From: Aulostomus chinensis
Lineage: Eukaryota > Chordata > Actinopteri > Syngnathiformes > Aulostomidae
Direction of reading: 5' to 3'
NCBI GenBank assembly: GCA_037954235.1
Contig: JBBMOA010000001.1
Span: forward strand, 28,473,074-28,537,073
DNA: 64,000 nucleotides
Part shown: positions 33,401 through 45,800 of the stretch, piece by piece
Numbering within the stretch: the first letter of the stretch is position 1
Layout of the letters: every line of letters begins with the position of its first letter
Notes under the pieces: model-generated
What the model was told of the DNA's origin: nothing
The model's database searches: none
What the model saw: only the letters and a program-made list of their open reading frames with translations
Made by a program: the position numbers and the translations under genes

Positions 33401-35190
33401 TGATGTGGTAAGAGTTGCGAAAGACCTCAAAATGATGCTGACAGTAATGTGGTGAGAGTTGCTAAAAATCTCAAAATGATGCTAAAGTGATATAGTGAGA
33501 GTTGCTACTATCCTCCAAATGATGCGACAGTAATGTGGTAAGAGTTGCTAAAAATCTCAAAATGATGCTAAAGTGATGTGGTGAGAGTTGAAAAAAAAAA
33601 TCAAAATGATGCTGTCAGTAATGTGGTGAGAGTTGCTACTCATCTAAGAAATGATGCTAAAGTGATGTAGTGAAAGTTGCTTCAAATCTCAAAATGATGC
33701 TACAGTGATGTAGTGAGAGTTGCTACGGACCTCAAAATGATGCTCCAATGATGCAGTCAGAGTTGCTTAAAACCTCAAAATGATGCTGACAGTAATGTAG
33801 TGAGAGTTGTTAAGAACCTCAAAATGATGCTACAGTGATGTGGTGAGAGTTTCTACGAACCTCAAAATGATGCTAAAGTAATATGGTGAGAGTTGCGACG
33901 AACCTCAAAATGATTCTACAGTGATGTTGTGAGAGTTGCTACGATCCTCAAAATGATGCTACAGTAATGTATTAGGTTGCTAAAAACCTCAAAATGATGC
34001 TCCAGTGATGCAGTAAGAGTTGCTTAAAACCTTTAAAAATTATGCTGACAGTCATGTCGTGAGAGTTGCTACTATCCTCCAAATGATGCTACAGTGATGT
34101 CGTGAGAGTTGCTAAAAATTTCAAAATGATGTGACAGTGATGTAGGAAGAGTTGCTAAAAACCTCAAAATGATGCTGCAGTGATGTAGGAAGAGTTGCTA
34201 AAAACCTCAAAATGATGCTGCAGTGATGTAGTGAGAGTTGCTACTAATCTAAGAAATGATGCTCAAGTGATGTGGTGAGAGTTGCTTCAAATCTCAAAAT
34301 GATGCTGACAGTGATGTAGTGAGAGTTGCTACTAATCTCAAAATGATGCTAAAGTGATGTTGTGAAAGTTGCTATGTACCTAAGAAATGATGCTCCAGTG
34401 ATGTGGTGAGAGTTGCTACTAACCTTAAAATGATGCTGACAGTGATGTCGTGAGAGTTTCTACAAACCTCAAAATGATGCTACAGTGATGTAATGAGAGT
34501 TGCTACAAACCTAAGAAATGATGCTACAGTGATGTGGTGAGAGTTGCTACTAATCTCAAAATGATGCGAAAGTGATGTTGTGAAAGTTGCTATGTACCTA
34601 AGAAATGATGCTCCAGTAATGTAGTGAGAGTTGTTACCGACCTCAAAATGATGCTAGAGTGATGTCGTGAGAGTTGCTACTCACCTAAAAATGATGCTTA
34701 CAGTGATGTCGTTAGAGTTGCTACTATCCTCAAAATGATGCTGAAAGTGATGAAGTGAGAGTTGCTACAAACCTCAAAATGATGCTGACAGTAATGTAGT
34801 GAGAGTTGCTACTATCCTCAAAATGATGCTAAAGTAATATAGTGAGAGTTGCTACTAATCTCAAAATGATTGTACAGTCATGTAATGAGAGTTGCTACGA
34901 ACCTAAAAATGATGCTACAGTGATGTAATGAGAGTTGCTACTAGCCTAAGAAATGATGCTACAGTGATGTCGTGAGAGTTGCTACGAACCTGAAAATGAT
35001 GCGACAGTGATGTAATGAGAGTTGCTCCAAACCTAAAAAATGATGGTGACCGTCATGTAGTGAGAGTTGCTAAAAACCTCAAAAGGATACTGACAGTAAT
35101 GTAGTATCCTTGCTAAAAACCTGAAAATGATGCTGACAGTGATGTAATGAGAGTTGCTATGAACCTAAGAAATGATGCTACAGTGATGTG
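24497..35190 (-). repeat. 43-bp satellite array, reverse orientation, segment 3 (monomeric type)
   Basis: About 10.7 kb of 43-bp units with the anchors gtagtgagagttgctacgaa and cctcaaaatgatgctacagt. From 25,080 to about 25,300 the units are near-identical, a homogenised core. Elsewhere multi-unit blocks are duplicated: 28,430-29,110 recurs near 31,330-32,010, and 29,180-29,765 recurs near 30,045-30,630. It ends abruptly at 35,190. Confidence 0.97.
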
Positions 35191-35751
35191 AGCTTCATAA
35201 AGACCCAGGCCACTATTTGTGGTCATGCATCATTGTGGCTGACCAATGGTCCAACTTCATCAGTCAGTCAGTCAGAGACATTAGCATTTGTCGGCCTGGC
35301 CTGCTGCCAAAGACTAACTCTGCTTTAGTTGATTTACCTGTGCAGCCATGTCAAGCTCCTCTCGGCCACCTCCACGGTCAGACGCCAGGTTAAACCAGCC
35401 AATGGCGTAAGAATCACTCTCGGAATCTGAAGCGCTCGTAGCTGCAGGGTTTTTCCACACAGCTTCTGTTGAGAGACAAAGTCCATCACTTGACTAACTC
35501 TCACCAACAGAAATGTGCAGTTTTCCACTCAGGACAGCTGCTGCATGCTGCTGTTTGTAAAAAGAAGGTCCAGTGGATCCGTTCAGTTCTACATTATTCA
35601 GCAGAGAGATGTCACCATTGAATAATGACAATATTTCCTAAAATTATAGCTCAACCACAGAGGGACCAGGCTACTAGAATGACCTCTGTTTACTAGAAGT
35701 GCTTCTCCTATGGTGGTGAACTCCTCAGCTGTCAGTGGAGTCAAATCTGTC
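35191..35751. other. Unassigned DNA next to hAT pseudogene
   Basis: May contain the degraded C-terminal part of the transposase on the minus strand, but I see no conserved motif such as the hAT dimerisation region. Confidence 0.4.
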
Positions 35752-36770
35752 TTAGAGAGGCCAGAGGTTCCCACACTGGTTCCCTCTCATCATGCAGCCC
35801 TGACAGCTGTGTGTGCTGTTCCAGCGTGTTGGCACCTCACTGATGAGTTTCAGGGTTGGCCCTCCCATCTGTTGCTGCACCTGAGCCAGCTTCTCCTTGG
35901 CTGTAGTGCTGATCTGAAGGATGTGACAGTGTTCCTGGCTTTGTGTCTGATGATGGAAGTGGGGGATCTGATCACAGGATTTTCTGACTCCTAGATTCAG
36001 ACGATGTGCAGTGCAGACTGAGTGGTGAATTTGGAGCTGTCTAGTGGATGCTGTCATGTTTGGTGCTGCGTCGCTCACAAGACACTTGACTTTGTTGGTG
36101 ATGGCCCAGTCCTCCATCAGGCCTCTTTGGACTGGGGCCAAACTGTCAGCAGGGTGACTTTGTGGAAAGTCTTGCACTCCCAACACATTCATTCTCATGA
36201 ATGCAGTGACAGGTCAGAGCCAAGGGAGCCTCCATGTCCACAGATGTCCACATGGCAGCTGGACTTCCTTTTTCACTCCTTCCCGTTCCTCCTGGTACTT
36301 TTTGGCCACCGTTTGTTTGATGGTCTGAAAATGACACCCAGAGTAAATCAATACATTGAAATTAGAGATGAAATAAACTGGAGATATCAACGACTGCTTT
36401 AGACCATTTCCACACAAACCTTTCTGGTTGGCAAACATATGAGGCTCAAGGACCTGAACCAGTTCCCTGAACCCTTCCCTCTCAACAGTGCTGAGGGGCT
36501 GGCAGTCCTTCAGGATCAAATTCAGCAGAGCCTCATCCAGCATCTGCTTCCTGGAAGCTGGATGGTTAAAGATGAAGGAGAGAAGAAATGAATAGGAATT
36601 AATGATCAATGAAGCAACTGTGAGTCAGTTGGAGGGTGGCTGTATACCTGAGTTCATCCTGGTGGATCTGGGACTTCATTCTCATGCCTGGCCCCATCAT
36701 GCCTCAGCACTGAAGAGGTGCTTTTGTTGAGATGAGACGCTTCTGTCCAACAAATGCCACATTCAACCTG
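35752..36770 (-). pseudogene. ZBED-like hAT transposase, broken, with two introns
   Basis: Read on the minus strand. First exon: a BED zinc finger with VECGICWTEASHL and then VLRHDGARHEN (C-X2-C and H-X4-H). An intron-like GT...AG segment lies at 36,558-36,647. The second exon has QMLDEALLNLILKDCQPLST and GFRELVQVLEP, standard hAT sequence. A second GT...AG intron spans 36,325-36,419. The third part has MWTSVDMEAPLALTCH, the first catalytic region, then after a frameshift VLGVQDFPQSH, KCLVSDAAPNM with the second catalytic Asp, and SEVPTRWNSTH. A stop and at least two frameshifts make it a pseudogene. It sits alone between the two satellite arms. Confidence 0.85.
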
Positions 36771-37356
36771 CTGAAAAGAACATGAGTGCTCAGCTAAAAG
36801 TTCCTTTCTTCATGGTGACTGGTGTTTCTTAGTCTTAGACCACCAGGTTTCCAATGAGGTGTATCGGATACGTTGTTGTGTGCCGCTGAAATCCGTCCAA
36901 TTCCGGCGTTGTTTCCTCATGAAATATGTTTGCCTTAAAGCTCATTAAAGTGTTGAACCACAATATCGTTCACCATAACTGAGTCAACTTCAAGATAACC
37001 TACTTCTACATTCCAGTCCCGGCTGCTCCTGTTCTGCTGCAGTCCAGAAAACAACAACCCGATACAATTGGCGCTCCTTCCCACAGCTCCGGCCCGGATC
37101 CGCATGGTTCCGCTGACTGACTGTGAGACGCGCTCCCTCCAGAGTGGCACAGCCCGATGGGGGTCCTTATCTGGCACGGGGGCGTAAAACAGGTGCGACT
37201 GGAAAGCCTGGTTTATTCTGCGTCGAGGGAACGCGTTGCTCTGCAATACACCGCCAAGCCGCTAGGGGGTGTGGCTTTGTCTTTGTATTGTTTACGGGGC
37301 TCTTGTCGGATTCCTTGGTTTTCTTCCGGTCACAGACAACAATTGTTGGCCATTTG
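36771..37356. other. Upstream DNA grading into CpG-rich promoter region
   Basis: From about 37,070 the sequence becomes CpG-rich (cggcccggatccgcatggtt, gagacgcgctccctcc). Open frames on both strands here are compositional. No exon is supported. Confidence 0.45.
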
Positions 37357-37458
37357 TCAGTCTTTGTAGTGCCGCGAAGAGGAGTTGTAGAGGTGGTCGT
37401 ACTTGAGCACCTCCTCGATAATCCTCTCTTCGGCTTGGTCTTTTTTTTCTTGGAGCTT
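37357..37458 (-). pseudogene. MADF-domain fragment
   Basis: The minus strand encodes 33 residues before a TGA: KLQEKKDQ, then AEERIIEEVLKYDHLYNSSS and RHYKD. This is the start of a MADF (Myb/SANT-like) domain, found in DNA-binding proteins and in the accessory protein of Harbinger transposons. After the stop, QMANN continues the domain pattern, so the stop looks like a mutation. There is no ATG in frame; a TAA precedes the Lys. The fragment lies head-to-head with the gene at 37,570. It is either a transposon relic or the ruined first exon of a divergent gene. Confidence 0.55.
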
Positions 37459-37475
37459 TTACCACAGAAACTTTG

Positions 37476-37554
37476 AAAATGGCGGTGTTGTGCTGCGACT
37501 GAACCGGAAAAAACGTTCTGAGCGGACCAATCACAGTCCTCGACGGTGACGTCA
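37476..37554 (+). promoter_or_regulatory. CpG-rich promoter with YY1, CCAAT and CRE motifs
   Basis: Within 80 bp lie AAAATGGCGG (37,476-37,485, YY1-type), ccaat (37,527-37,531, NF-Y-type) and the perfect CRE palindrome TGACGTCA (37,547-37,554). The region is CpG-rich and has no TATA box. It ends 15 bp before the ATG at 37,570, so the 5' leader must be short or start inside these motifs. Confidence 0.6.
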
Positions 37555-37569
37555 CCACGCGTCGACGCG

Positions 37570-39136
37570 ATGCGTAAGCAGGATTTTTTTGAGGCGCGTT
37601 TCAGGCTACGGCGTCTTTCGGGGTCTGCGTCGACGGTGGAGGTACGAATACTACTCGACACAGAAGCATAAATCAGGCTTAAATCAGGCTTTATAGTCCA
37701 ACAGGAAGTTAGCATTTCAGGGATGAGACACCCTGATAGTCCAAAAGGAAGTTAGCATGTCAGGGATGAGACACCCTCATAGTCCAACAGGAAGTTAGCA
37801 TGTCAGGGATGAGACACCCTCATATTCCAAAAGGAAGTTAGCATGTCAGGGATGAGACACCCTCATAGTCCAACAGGAAGTTAGCATGTCAGGGATGAGA
37901 CACGCTTATCGTCCAACAGGAAGTTAGCATGTCAGGGATGAGACACGCTTATCGTCCAACAGGAAGTTAGCATGTCAGGGATGAGACACGCTTATCGTCC
38001 AACAGGAAGTTAGCATGTCAGGGATGAGACACGCTTATCGTCCAACAGGAAGTTAGCATGTCAGGGATGAGACACCCTGATAGTCCAACAGGAAGTTAGC
38101 ATCTCCCCCTTGACCAGAAGCCGGTGGGATCGTTCCATTCTGACATCTTGATTGACATTTGTCCTTCTCTTAGCTAAATAGCTGGCAATCCTTTGAAAAA
38201 AACCTTGATTTACTTTTTGTATTTTGATCTTCAGCTCATTTGCATACTTTTGTTAAAATTCTCCCCTTTTTGTCTTTTTTTTCTGCTGTTTTTAGCACAA
38301 AGTCCACCTGGTGCCTAAAGACCAGTTCAGCATGGACTACGTTGAACCTTCAGTCCGCTGCATCAGCACCCATGGACGGTTCCCCCCTGACAGGAGGATT
38401 CTGGTGAGGAACATTAGTGGGCAGCGCTCTTGTTAGAACGGTTCTGATCCACCTTCCCTCCCCTTGTAGCTCCTCCTGTGTCCCCTCAGCGCTCTTGTTA
38501 GAACGGTTCTGATCCACCTTCCCTCCCCCTGTAGCTCCTCCTGTGTCCCCTCAGCGCTCTTGTTAGAACGGTTCTGATCCACCTTCCCTCCCCCTGTAGC
38601 TCCTCCTGTGTCCTCTCACCGCTCTTGTTAGAACGGTTCTGATCCACCTCCCCTCCCCCTGTAGCTCCTCCTGTGTCCCCTCAGCGTTCTTGTCAGAACG
38701 GTTCTGATCCACCTTCCCTCCCCCTGTAGCTCCTCCTGTGTCCCCTCAGCGCTCTTGTTAGAACGGTTCTGATCCACCTTCCCTCCCCCTGTAGCTCCTC
38801 CTGTGTCCCCTCAGCGCTCTTGTTAGAAGGGTTCTGATCCACCTTCCCTCCCCCTGTAGCTCCTCCTGTGTCCCCTCAGCGCTCTTGTTAGAACGGTTCT
38901 GATCCACCTTCCCTCCCCCTGTAGCTCCTCCTGTGTCCCCTCACGTTTCCAAACTCCCTCCCACTGGCTGGTGCTGAAGGAGGGCCAGAGCTCCTCCTAC
39001 AGGAGCCCATCCTGGCCTCCCCCGCTGCAGCTCCTCCACTGCCCTCCCACCAGAGAGATGAGCCCCCTGGTTCAGAGGTGACAGACCACCTCTGGGAGCA
39101 GACAACAGAGACCACATCAGGCTGGACTCCGTGCAG
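37570..39136 (+). CDS. 5' exons of an unrecognised protein-coding gene
   Basis: Proposed exon 1 CDS is 37,570-37,641: 24 codons from MRKQDFFEARFRLRRL, ending GAG before donor gtacga. Exon 2 is 38,296-38,403: 36 codons containing HKVHLVPKDQFSMDYVEPSV and STHGRFPPDRRIL, between a pyrimidine tract/tttag and donor gtgagg. Both junctions are phase 0, so the frames join. A possible exon 3 (38,925-39,136) stays open in the same phase for 70 codons and ends before gtacgg, but its acceptor is one of eight repeats, so it is less certain. No domain is recognised and later exons were not found. The CpG promoter upstream supports a real gene. Codon content in exon 2 looks protein-like and free of stops. 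Confidence 0.5.
37696..38105 (+). repeat. 43-bp minisatellite in intron 1
   Basis: About 9.5 copies start at 37,698 and recur every 43 bp (37,741, 37,784, 37,827 and so on). The unit contains ccaacaggaagttagcatgt and cagggatgagacac. Variants differ in ccctcat, ccctgat and cgcttat, and the cgcttat type is clustered centrally. The sequence is unrelated to the large 43-bp satellite. Confidence 0.96.
38423..38942 (+). repeat. 65-bp minisatellite filling intron 2
   Basis: Eight copies at exactly 65-bp spacing (38,423, 38,488 ... 38,878). Each contains agcgctcttgttagaacggt and ccctccccctgtag. The latter is a pyrimidine tract plus AG, like a 3' splice site, ending at 38,469, 38,534, 38,599, 38,664, 38,729, 38,794, 38,859 and 38,924. 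The array starts 20 bp after the exon 2 donor. Confidence 0.96.
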
Positions 39137-39846
39137 GTACGGAGGCTGACGGCTGCTGAGTGAGTGAGTTTACGACGCTCCCACCACTGCTGCTGGATTG
39201 ATTTAACACATCTGGAATATTTAGATTCATTCTGGGTCAACATCTGCATCTGTTGAAGTCCTCAGTCTCCATGCAGGTGGTGTTGTTCCAGATAAAAGGT
39301 CTCAATAACAGCATCACTCCAGGTGAAACCATTCCAAAGAAGGCTAAGTGGAGCTGGCATATCAGCCCCCAATGGAAGCCTGCTGCTGCTGCCAAGCTCT
39401 CCATGTCATCATGGAAAAGTTGATTGTTCAACTCAATGTTTTTCCCATTGGGAGGAGATTTGTTGTTCCACCATGAAGTCTTTTCTGGTGATGAGTTTGT
39501 GTGTTGTAGTAGCATGAAGATATCTTGTTATCATGATCAACTCATCTGGCCTGGTGGAAGAACGCTGCTGTGTTTGGATTCAGACGAGTCAAATCTGAAC
39601 CAGGGACTTGTAGTTTTATCCTCGGTCTCTGGACTCATAAAATGGAGACCGGCCCAGTTTGACACTTTTGAACTCCTTCATGATGTTCAAATCTCATGAC
39701 TGAGATTCGTGATTGGAAACATCGACGGTTCAGGAAAGAAAACATGTACCATTGAACATCGCTCTCATCCTTCATTCATTTTTGACTTCATTATTGATAT
39801 AATGTTATTATTATTTATGAATTCATTGAATTCATTCTTTCACTAT
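39137..39846. other. Unassigned DNA before forward satellite
   Basis: Probably intronic or 3' to the truncated gene model. No further exon with convincing splice sites could be fixed. AT content rises toward 39,800, where the satellite begins. Confidence 0.45.
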
Positions 39847-42800
39847 TATCACTGTAGCATCATTTTGAGATCATAAGCAATTCTTCTGACATCACTGTTG
39901 CATTTTTTTGAGGTTCGTAGCAACTCTTACGACATTACTGTCAGCATCACTTTGAGGTTCTTCGAAACGTTCGCTCCATTACTGTTAGCATCATTTTGAG
40001 TTTATTAGCAATTCTTACTAAATCACTGTCGCATCATTTTGAGATCTTTAGCAATTCATCTGACATCACTGTCGCAATATTTTGAGGTTCGTAGCAACTC
40101 TTACGACATTACTGTCAGCATCACTTGAGGTTCTTCGAAACGTTCGCTCCATTACTGTTAGCATCATTTTGAGTTTATTAGCAATTCTTACTAAATCACT
40201 GTCGCATCATTTTGAGTTCATTAGCAATTCTTCCGACATCACTGTCGCATTATTTTGAGGTTCGTAGCATCTTTTACTACATTACTGTCGCATTATTTTG
40301 AGGTTCGTTGCAACACTTACTACATGACTGTCAGCATCACTTTGAGGTTATTCGAAACTTTAACTCCATTACTGTTAGCAGCATTTTGAGTTCATTCGCA
40401 ATTCTTACGACATCACAGTAGCATTGAATTGAGTTCATTAACAACTCTTACTACATGACTGTCAGCGTCACTTTGAGGTTGTTCGAAACTCTTACTACAT
40501 TGCTGTAAGCATCACTGAATTGATTAGCAACTACCACTACATTACTGTAAGCATTACTGAGTTTATTAGCAACTATCACTACATTACTGTTCGCATCATC
40601 TTGAGTTCATTAGCAATTCTTCTGACATCACTGTCGCATTTTTTTGAGGTTCATAGTAACTCTTACTACATGACCGTCAGCATCACTTTGAGGTTATTCG
40701 AAACTTTCACTCCATTAGTGTTAGCATCATTTTGAGTTCATTAGCAATTCTTACTAAATCACTGTCGCATCATTTTGAGATCTTTAGCAATTCTTCTGAC
40801 ATCACTGTCGCATTATTTTGAAGTTCGTAGCAACTCTTACTACATTACTGTTGCATTATTTAAAGGTTCGTAGCAACTCTTACTACATTACTGTCAGCAT
40901 CACTTTGAGTTTATTAGCAACTTTGACTCCATTAATGTTAGCATCATTTTGATTTCATTAGCAATTCTTACTAAATCACTGTAGCATCATTTTGAGATCA
41001 TTAGCAATTCTTCTGACATCACTGTCGCATTATTTTTTAGGTTCGTAGCAACTCTTAGTACATGACTGTCAGCATCACTGTGAGGTTGTTTGAAATGTTC
41101 ACTTCATTACTGTGAGCATCATTTTGAGTTCATTAGCAATTCTTACTAAATCACTGTCGCATCATTTTGAGATCTTTAGCAATTCTTCTGACATCACTGT
41201 CGCATTATTTTGAGGTTTGTCGCAACTCTTACTACATGACTGTCAGCATCACTTTGAGGTTGTTCGAAACTCTTACTACATTACTGTAAGCATCACTGAG
41301 TTGATTAGCAGCTATCACTACATTAGTGTTAGCATCGTTTTGAGTTCATTAACAATTCTTACGACGTCACTGTCGCATCATTTTTAGATGATTAGCAATT
41401 CTTACGACATCACTGTAGCATTATTTTGAGGTTCGTAGAAACTCTTACTACATTACTGTCAGCATCATTTTTTAGGTTACTCGAAACTCTGACCACATGA
41501 TTGTCAGCATCACTTTGACGTTGTTCAAAACTTTCACTCCATTACTGTAAGCATCACTGAGTTTATTAGCAACTATCACTACATTACTGTAAGCATCATT
41601 TTGAGTTTCATACCAATTCTTACGACATCACTGTAGCAGCATTTTTGGGTTATTTTCAACTCTTCCTCCATTACGTCAGCATCATTTTGAGTTCATTAGC
41701 AATTCTTCCAACATCACTGTTGCATTATTTGGAGGTTCGTAGCAACTGTTACTACATGACTGTCAGCATCACTTTGAGGTTGTTCGAAACACTTACTACA
41801 TTACTGTAAGCATCACTGAGTTTATTAGCAACTATCTCTACATTACCGTCAGCATCATTTAGAGTTTATTAGCAATTCTTCCGAAATAACTGTCGCATTA
41901 TTTTGAGGTTCGTAGCAACTCTTAGTACATGACTGTCAGCATCACTTTGAGGTTGTTCGAAACACTTAGTACATTACTGTAAGCATCACTGACTTGATTA
42001 GCAACTATCACTACATTACTGTTAGCATCATTTTGAGTTCATTAGCAATTCTTACTACATCACTGTCGCATCATTTTGAGATCATTAGCAATTCTTCCGA
42101 CATCACTGTCGCATTATTCGGAGGTTCGGAGCAACTCTTACTACATTACTGTTGCATTATTTTGAGGTTAGTAGCAACTCTTACTACATGACTGTCAGCA
42201 TCACTTTGAAGTTGTTCGAAACACTTACTACATTACTGTAAGCATCACTGAGTTTATTCGCAACTTTTACTACATGACTGTCAGCATCACTTTGAGGTTG
42301 TTCGAAACTCTTACTACATTAATGTAAGCATCACTGAGTTTATTAGCAACTATTACTACATTACTGTTAGCATCATCCTGAGTTCATTAGCAATTCTTAC
42401 GACATCACTGTCGCATCATTTTGAGATCATTAGCAATTCTTCCGACATCACTGTCGCAATATTTTGAGGTTCGTATTAACTCTTACTACATGATTGTCAG
42501 CATCACTTTGAGGTTATTCGAAACTTTCACTCCATTAATGTTTAGCATCATTTTGAGTTCATTAGCAATTCTTACTAAATCACTGTAGCATCATTTTGAG
42601 ATCATTAGCAATTCTTCTGACATCACTGTCGCATTTTTTTTAGGTTCGTAGCAACTCTTACTACATTACTGTTGCATTATTTAAAGTTTCGTAGCAACTC
42701 TTACTACATTAATGTCAGCACCACTTTGAGTTTATTAGCAACTTTCACTCCATTACTGTTAGCATCATTTTGAGATCATTAGCAATTCTTACTAAATCAC

Positions 42801-45800
42801 TGTCGCATCATTTTGAGATCTTTAGCAATTCTTCTGACATAACTGTCGCATTATTTTGAGGTTCGTAGCAATTCTTACTACATGACTGTCAGCATCACTT
42901 TGAGGTTATTCAAAACTTTCACTCCATTACTGTTAGCATCATTTTGAGTTCATTAGCAATTCTTACGACATCACAGTAGCATTAAATTGAGTTCATTAGC
43001 AACTCTTACTACATGACTGTCAGTATCACTTTGAAGTTGTTCGAAACACTTACTACATGACTGTCAGCATCACTTTGAGGTTGTTCGAAACTCTTACTAC
43101 ATTACTGTAAGCATCACTGAGTTTATTAGCAACTATCACTACATTACTGTTAGCATCATCTTGAGTTCATTAGCAATTCTTACGACATCACTGTCGCATC
43201 ATTTTTAGATCATTAGCAATTCTTTCGACATCACCGTCGCAATATTTTGAGGTTCGTATTAACTCTTACTACATTACTGTCAGCATCACTTTGAGGTTGT
43301 TCGAAACGTTCACTCCATTACTGTTAGCATCATTTTGAGTTTATTAGCAATTCTTACTAAATCACTGTCGCATCATTTTGAGATCATTAGCAATTCTTCT
43401 GACATCACTGTCGCATTATTTTTTAGGTTCGTAGCAACTCTTACTACATGACTGTCAGCATCGCTTTGAGGTTATTCGAAACTTTCACTCCATTAATGTT
43501 AGCATCATTTTGAGTTCATTAGCAATTCTTACTTAATCAATGTAGCATCATTTTGAGATCATTAGCAATTCTTCTGACATCACTGTCGCATTTTTTTGAG
43601 GTTCGTAGCAACTCTTACTACATTACTGTCAGCATCACTTTGAGGTTGTTCGAAACTCTTGCTACATTACTGTAAGCATCACTGAGTTTATTAGCAACTA
43701 TCACTACATTACTGTTAGCAGCATTTTTAGTTCATTAGCAATTCTTACGACATCACAGTAGCATTGAATTGAGTTCATTAACAACTCTTACTACATGACT
43801 GTCAGCATCACTTTGAAGTTGTTCGAAACACTTACTAAATGACTGTCAGCGTCACTTTGAGGTTGTTCGAATCTCTTACAACATTACTGTAAGCATTACT
43901 GAGTTTATTAGCAAGTTTCACTCCATTACTGTTACCATCATTTTGAGTTCATTAACAATTCTTACGACATCACTGTCGCATCATTTTTAGATGATTAGCA
44001 ATTCTTACGACATCACTGTAGCATTATTTTGAGGTTCGTAGAAACTCTTACTACATTACTGTCAGCATCATTTTTTAAGGTTACTCGAAACTCTGACCAC
44101 ATGATTGTCAGCATCACTTTGAGGTTGTTCAAAACTTTCACTCCATTACTGTTAGCATCACTGAGTTTATTAGCAACTATCACTACATTACTGTTAGCAT
44201 CATTTTGAGTTTCATACCAATTCTTACGACATCACTGTAGCAGCATTTTTGGGTTATTTTCAACTCTTCCTCCATTATTTCAGCATCATTTTGAGTTCAT
44301 TAGCAATTCTTCCAACATCACTTTTGCATTATTTGGAGGTTCGTAGCAACTGTTACTACATGACTGTCAGCATCACTTTGAGGTTGTTCGAAACACTTAC
44401 TACATTACTGTAAACATCACTGAGTTTATTAGCAACTATCTCTACATTACCGTCAGCATCATTTAGAGTTCATTAGCAATTCTTCCGAAATAACTGTCGC
44501 ATTATTTTGAGGTTCGTAACAACTCTTAGTACATGACTGTCAGCATCACTTTGAGGTTATTCGAAACTTTCACTCCATTACTGTTAGCATCATTTTGAGT
44601 TCATTAGCAATTCTTACTACATCACTGTCGCATCATTTTGAGATCATTAGCAATTTTTCCGACATCACTGTCGCATTATTCGGAGGTTCGTAGCAACTCT
44701 TACTACATTACTGTTGCATTATTTTGAGGTTAGTAGCAACTCTTACTACATTATTGTCAGCATCACTTTGAGTTTATTCGCAACATTCACTCCATTACTG
44801 TTAGCATCATTTTGAGTTCATTAGCAATTCTTACTAAATCACTGTCGCATCATTTTGAGATCTTTAGCAATTCTTCTGACATCACTGTCGCATTATATTG
44901 AGGTTCGTAGCAACTCTTACTGCATGACTTTCAGCATCACTTTGAAGTTGTTCGAAACACTTACTACATGACTGTCAGCATCACTTTGAGGTTGTTCGAA
45001 ACTCTTACTACATTACTGTAAGCATCACTGAGTTTATTAGCAACTTTCTCTACATTACTGTTAGCATCATATTGAGTTCATTTGCAATTCTTACGACATC
45101 ACTGTAGCATCATTTTGAGATCTATAGCAATTCATCTGACATCACTGTCGCAATATTTTGAGGTTCGTAGCAACTTTTTCTACATTACTTTCGCATTATT
45201 TTGAGGTTCGTAGCAACTCTTAGTACATGACCGTCAGCATCACTTTGAGGTTATTCGAAACTTTCACTCCATTACTGTAAGCATCATTTTGAGTTCATAA
45301 GCAATTCTTACTACATCACTGTTGCATCATTTTGAGGTCATTAGCAATTCTTCTGGCATCACTGTCGCATTATTTTGATGTTCGTAGCAACTCTTACTAC
45401 ATTACTGTTGCATTATTTTGAGGTTCGTCGCAACTCTTACTACATGACTGTCAGCATCACTTTGAGGTTATTCAAAACTTTCACTCCATTACTGTTAGCA
45501 TCATTTTGAGTTCATTAGCAATTCTTACGACATCACAGTAGCATTAAATTGAGTTCATTAGCAACTCTTACTACATGACTGTCAGCATCACTTTGAAGTT
45601 GTTCGAAACACTTACTACATGACTGTAAGCATCACTTTGAGGTTGTTCGAAACACTTACTACATTACTGTAAGCATCACTGAGTTTATTCGCAACTTTTA
45701 CTACATGACTGTCAGCATCACTTTGAGGTTGTTCGAAACTCTTACTACATTAATGTAAGCATCACTGAGTTTATTAGCAACTATTACTACATTACTGTTA

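Noticed and set aside
24497..35190. A regular repeat resembling a CRISPR array.
   Set aside because: The units are contiguous with no unique spacers, there are no cas genes, and the sequence is vertebrate.
36935..37476. Frames on both strands upstream of the gene start.
   Set aside because: CpG-rich composition suppresses stops; no splice sites or domains.
37167..37715. A 182-codon minus-strand frame across the CpG region.
   Set aside because: It covers the promoter motifs and exon 1 on the other strand, is rich in Arg/Lys/Ser/Thr, and is out of frame with the only recognisable domain there (MADF).
39237..39515. A 92-codon minus-strand frame after the gene model.
   Set aside because: No family recognised and composition is unremarkable. 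A later exon on the plus strand is as likely.
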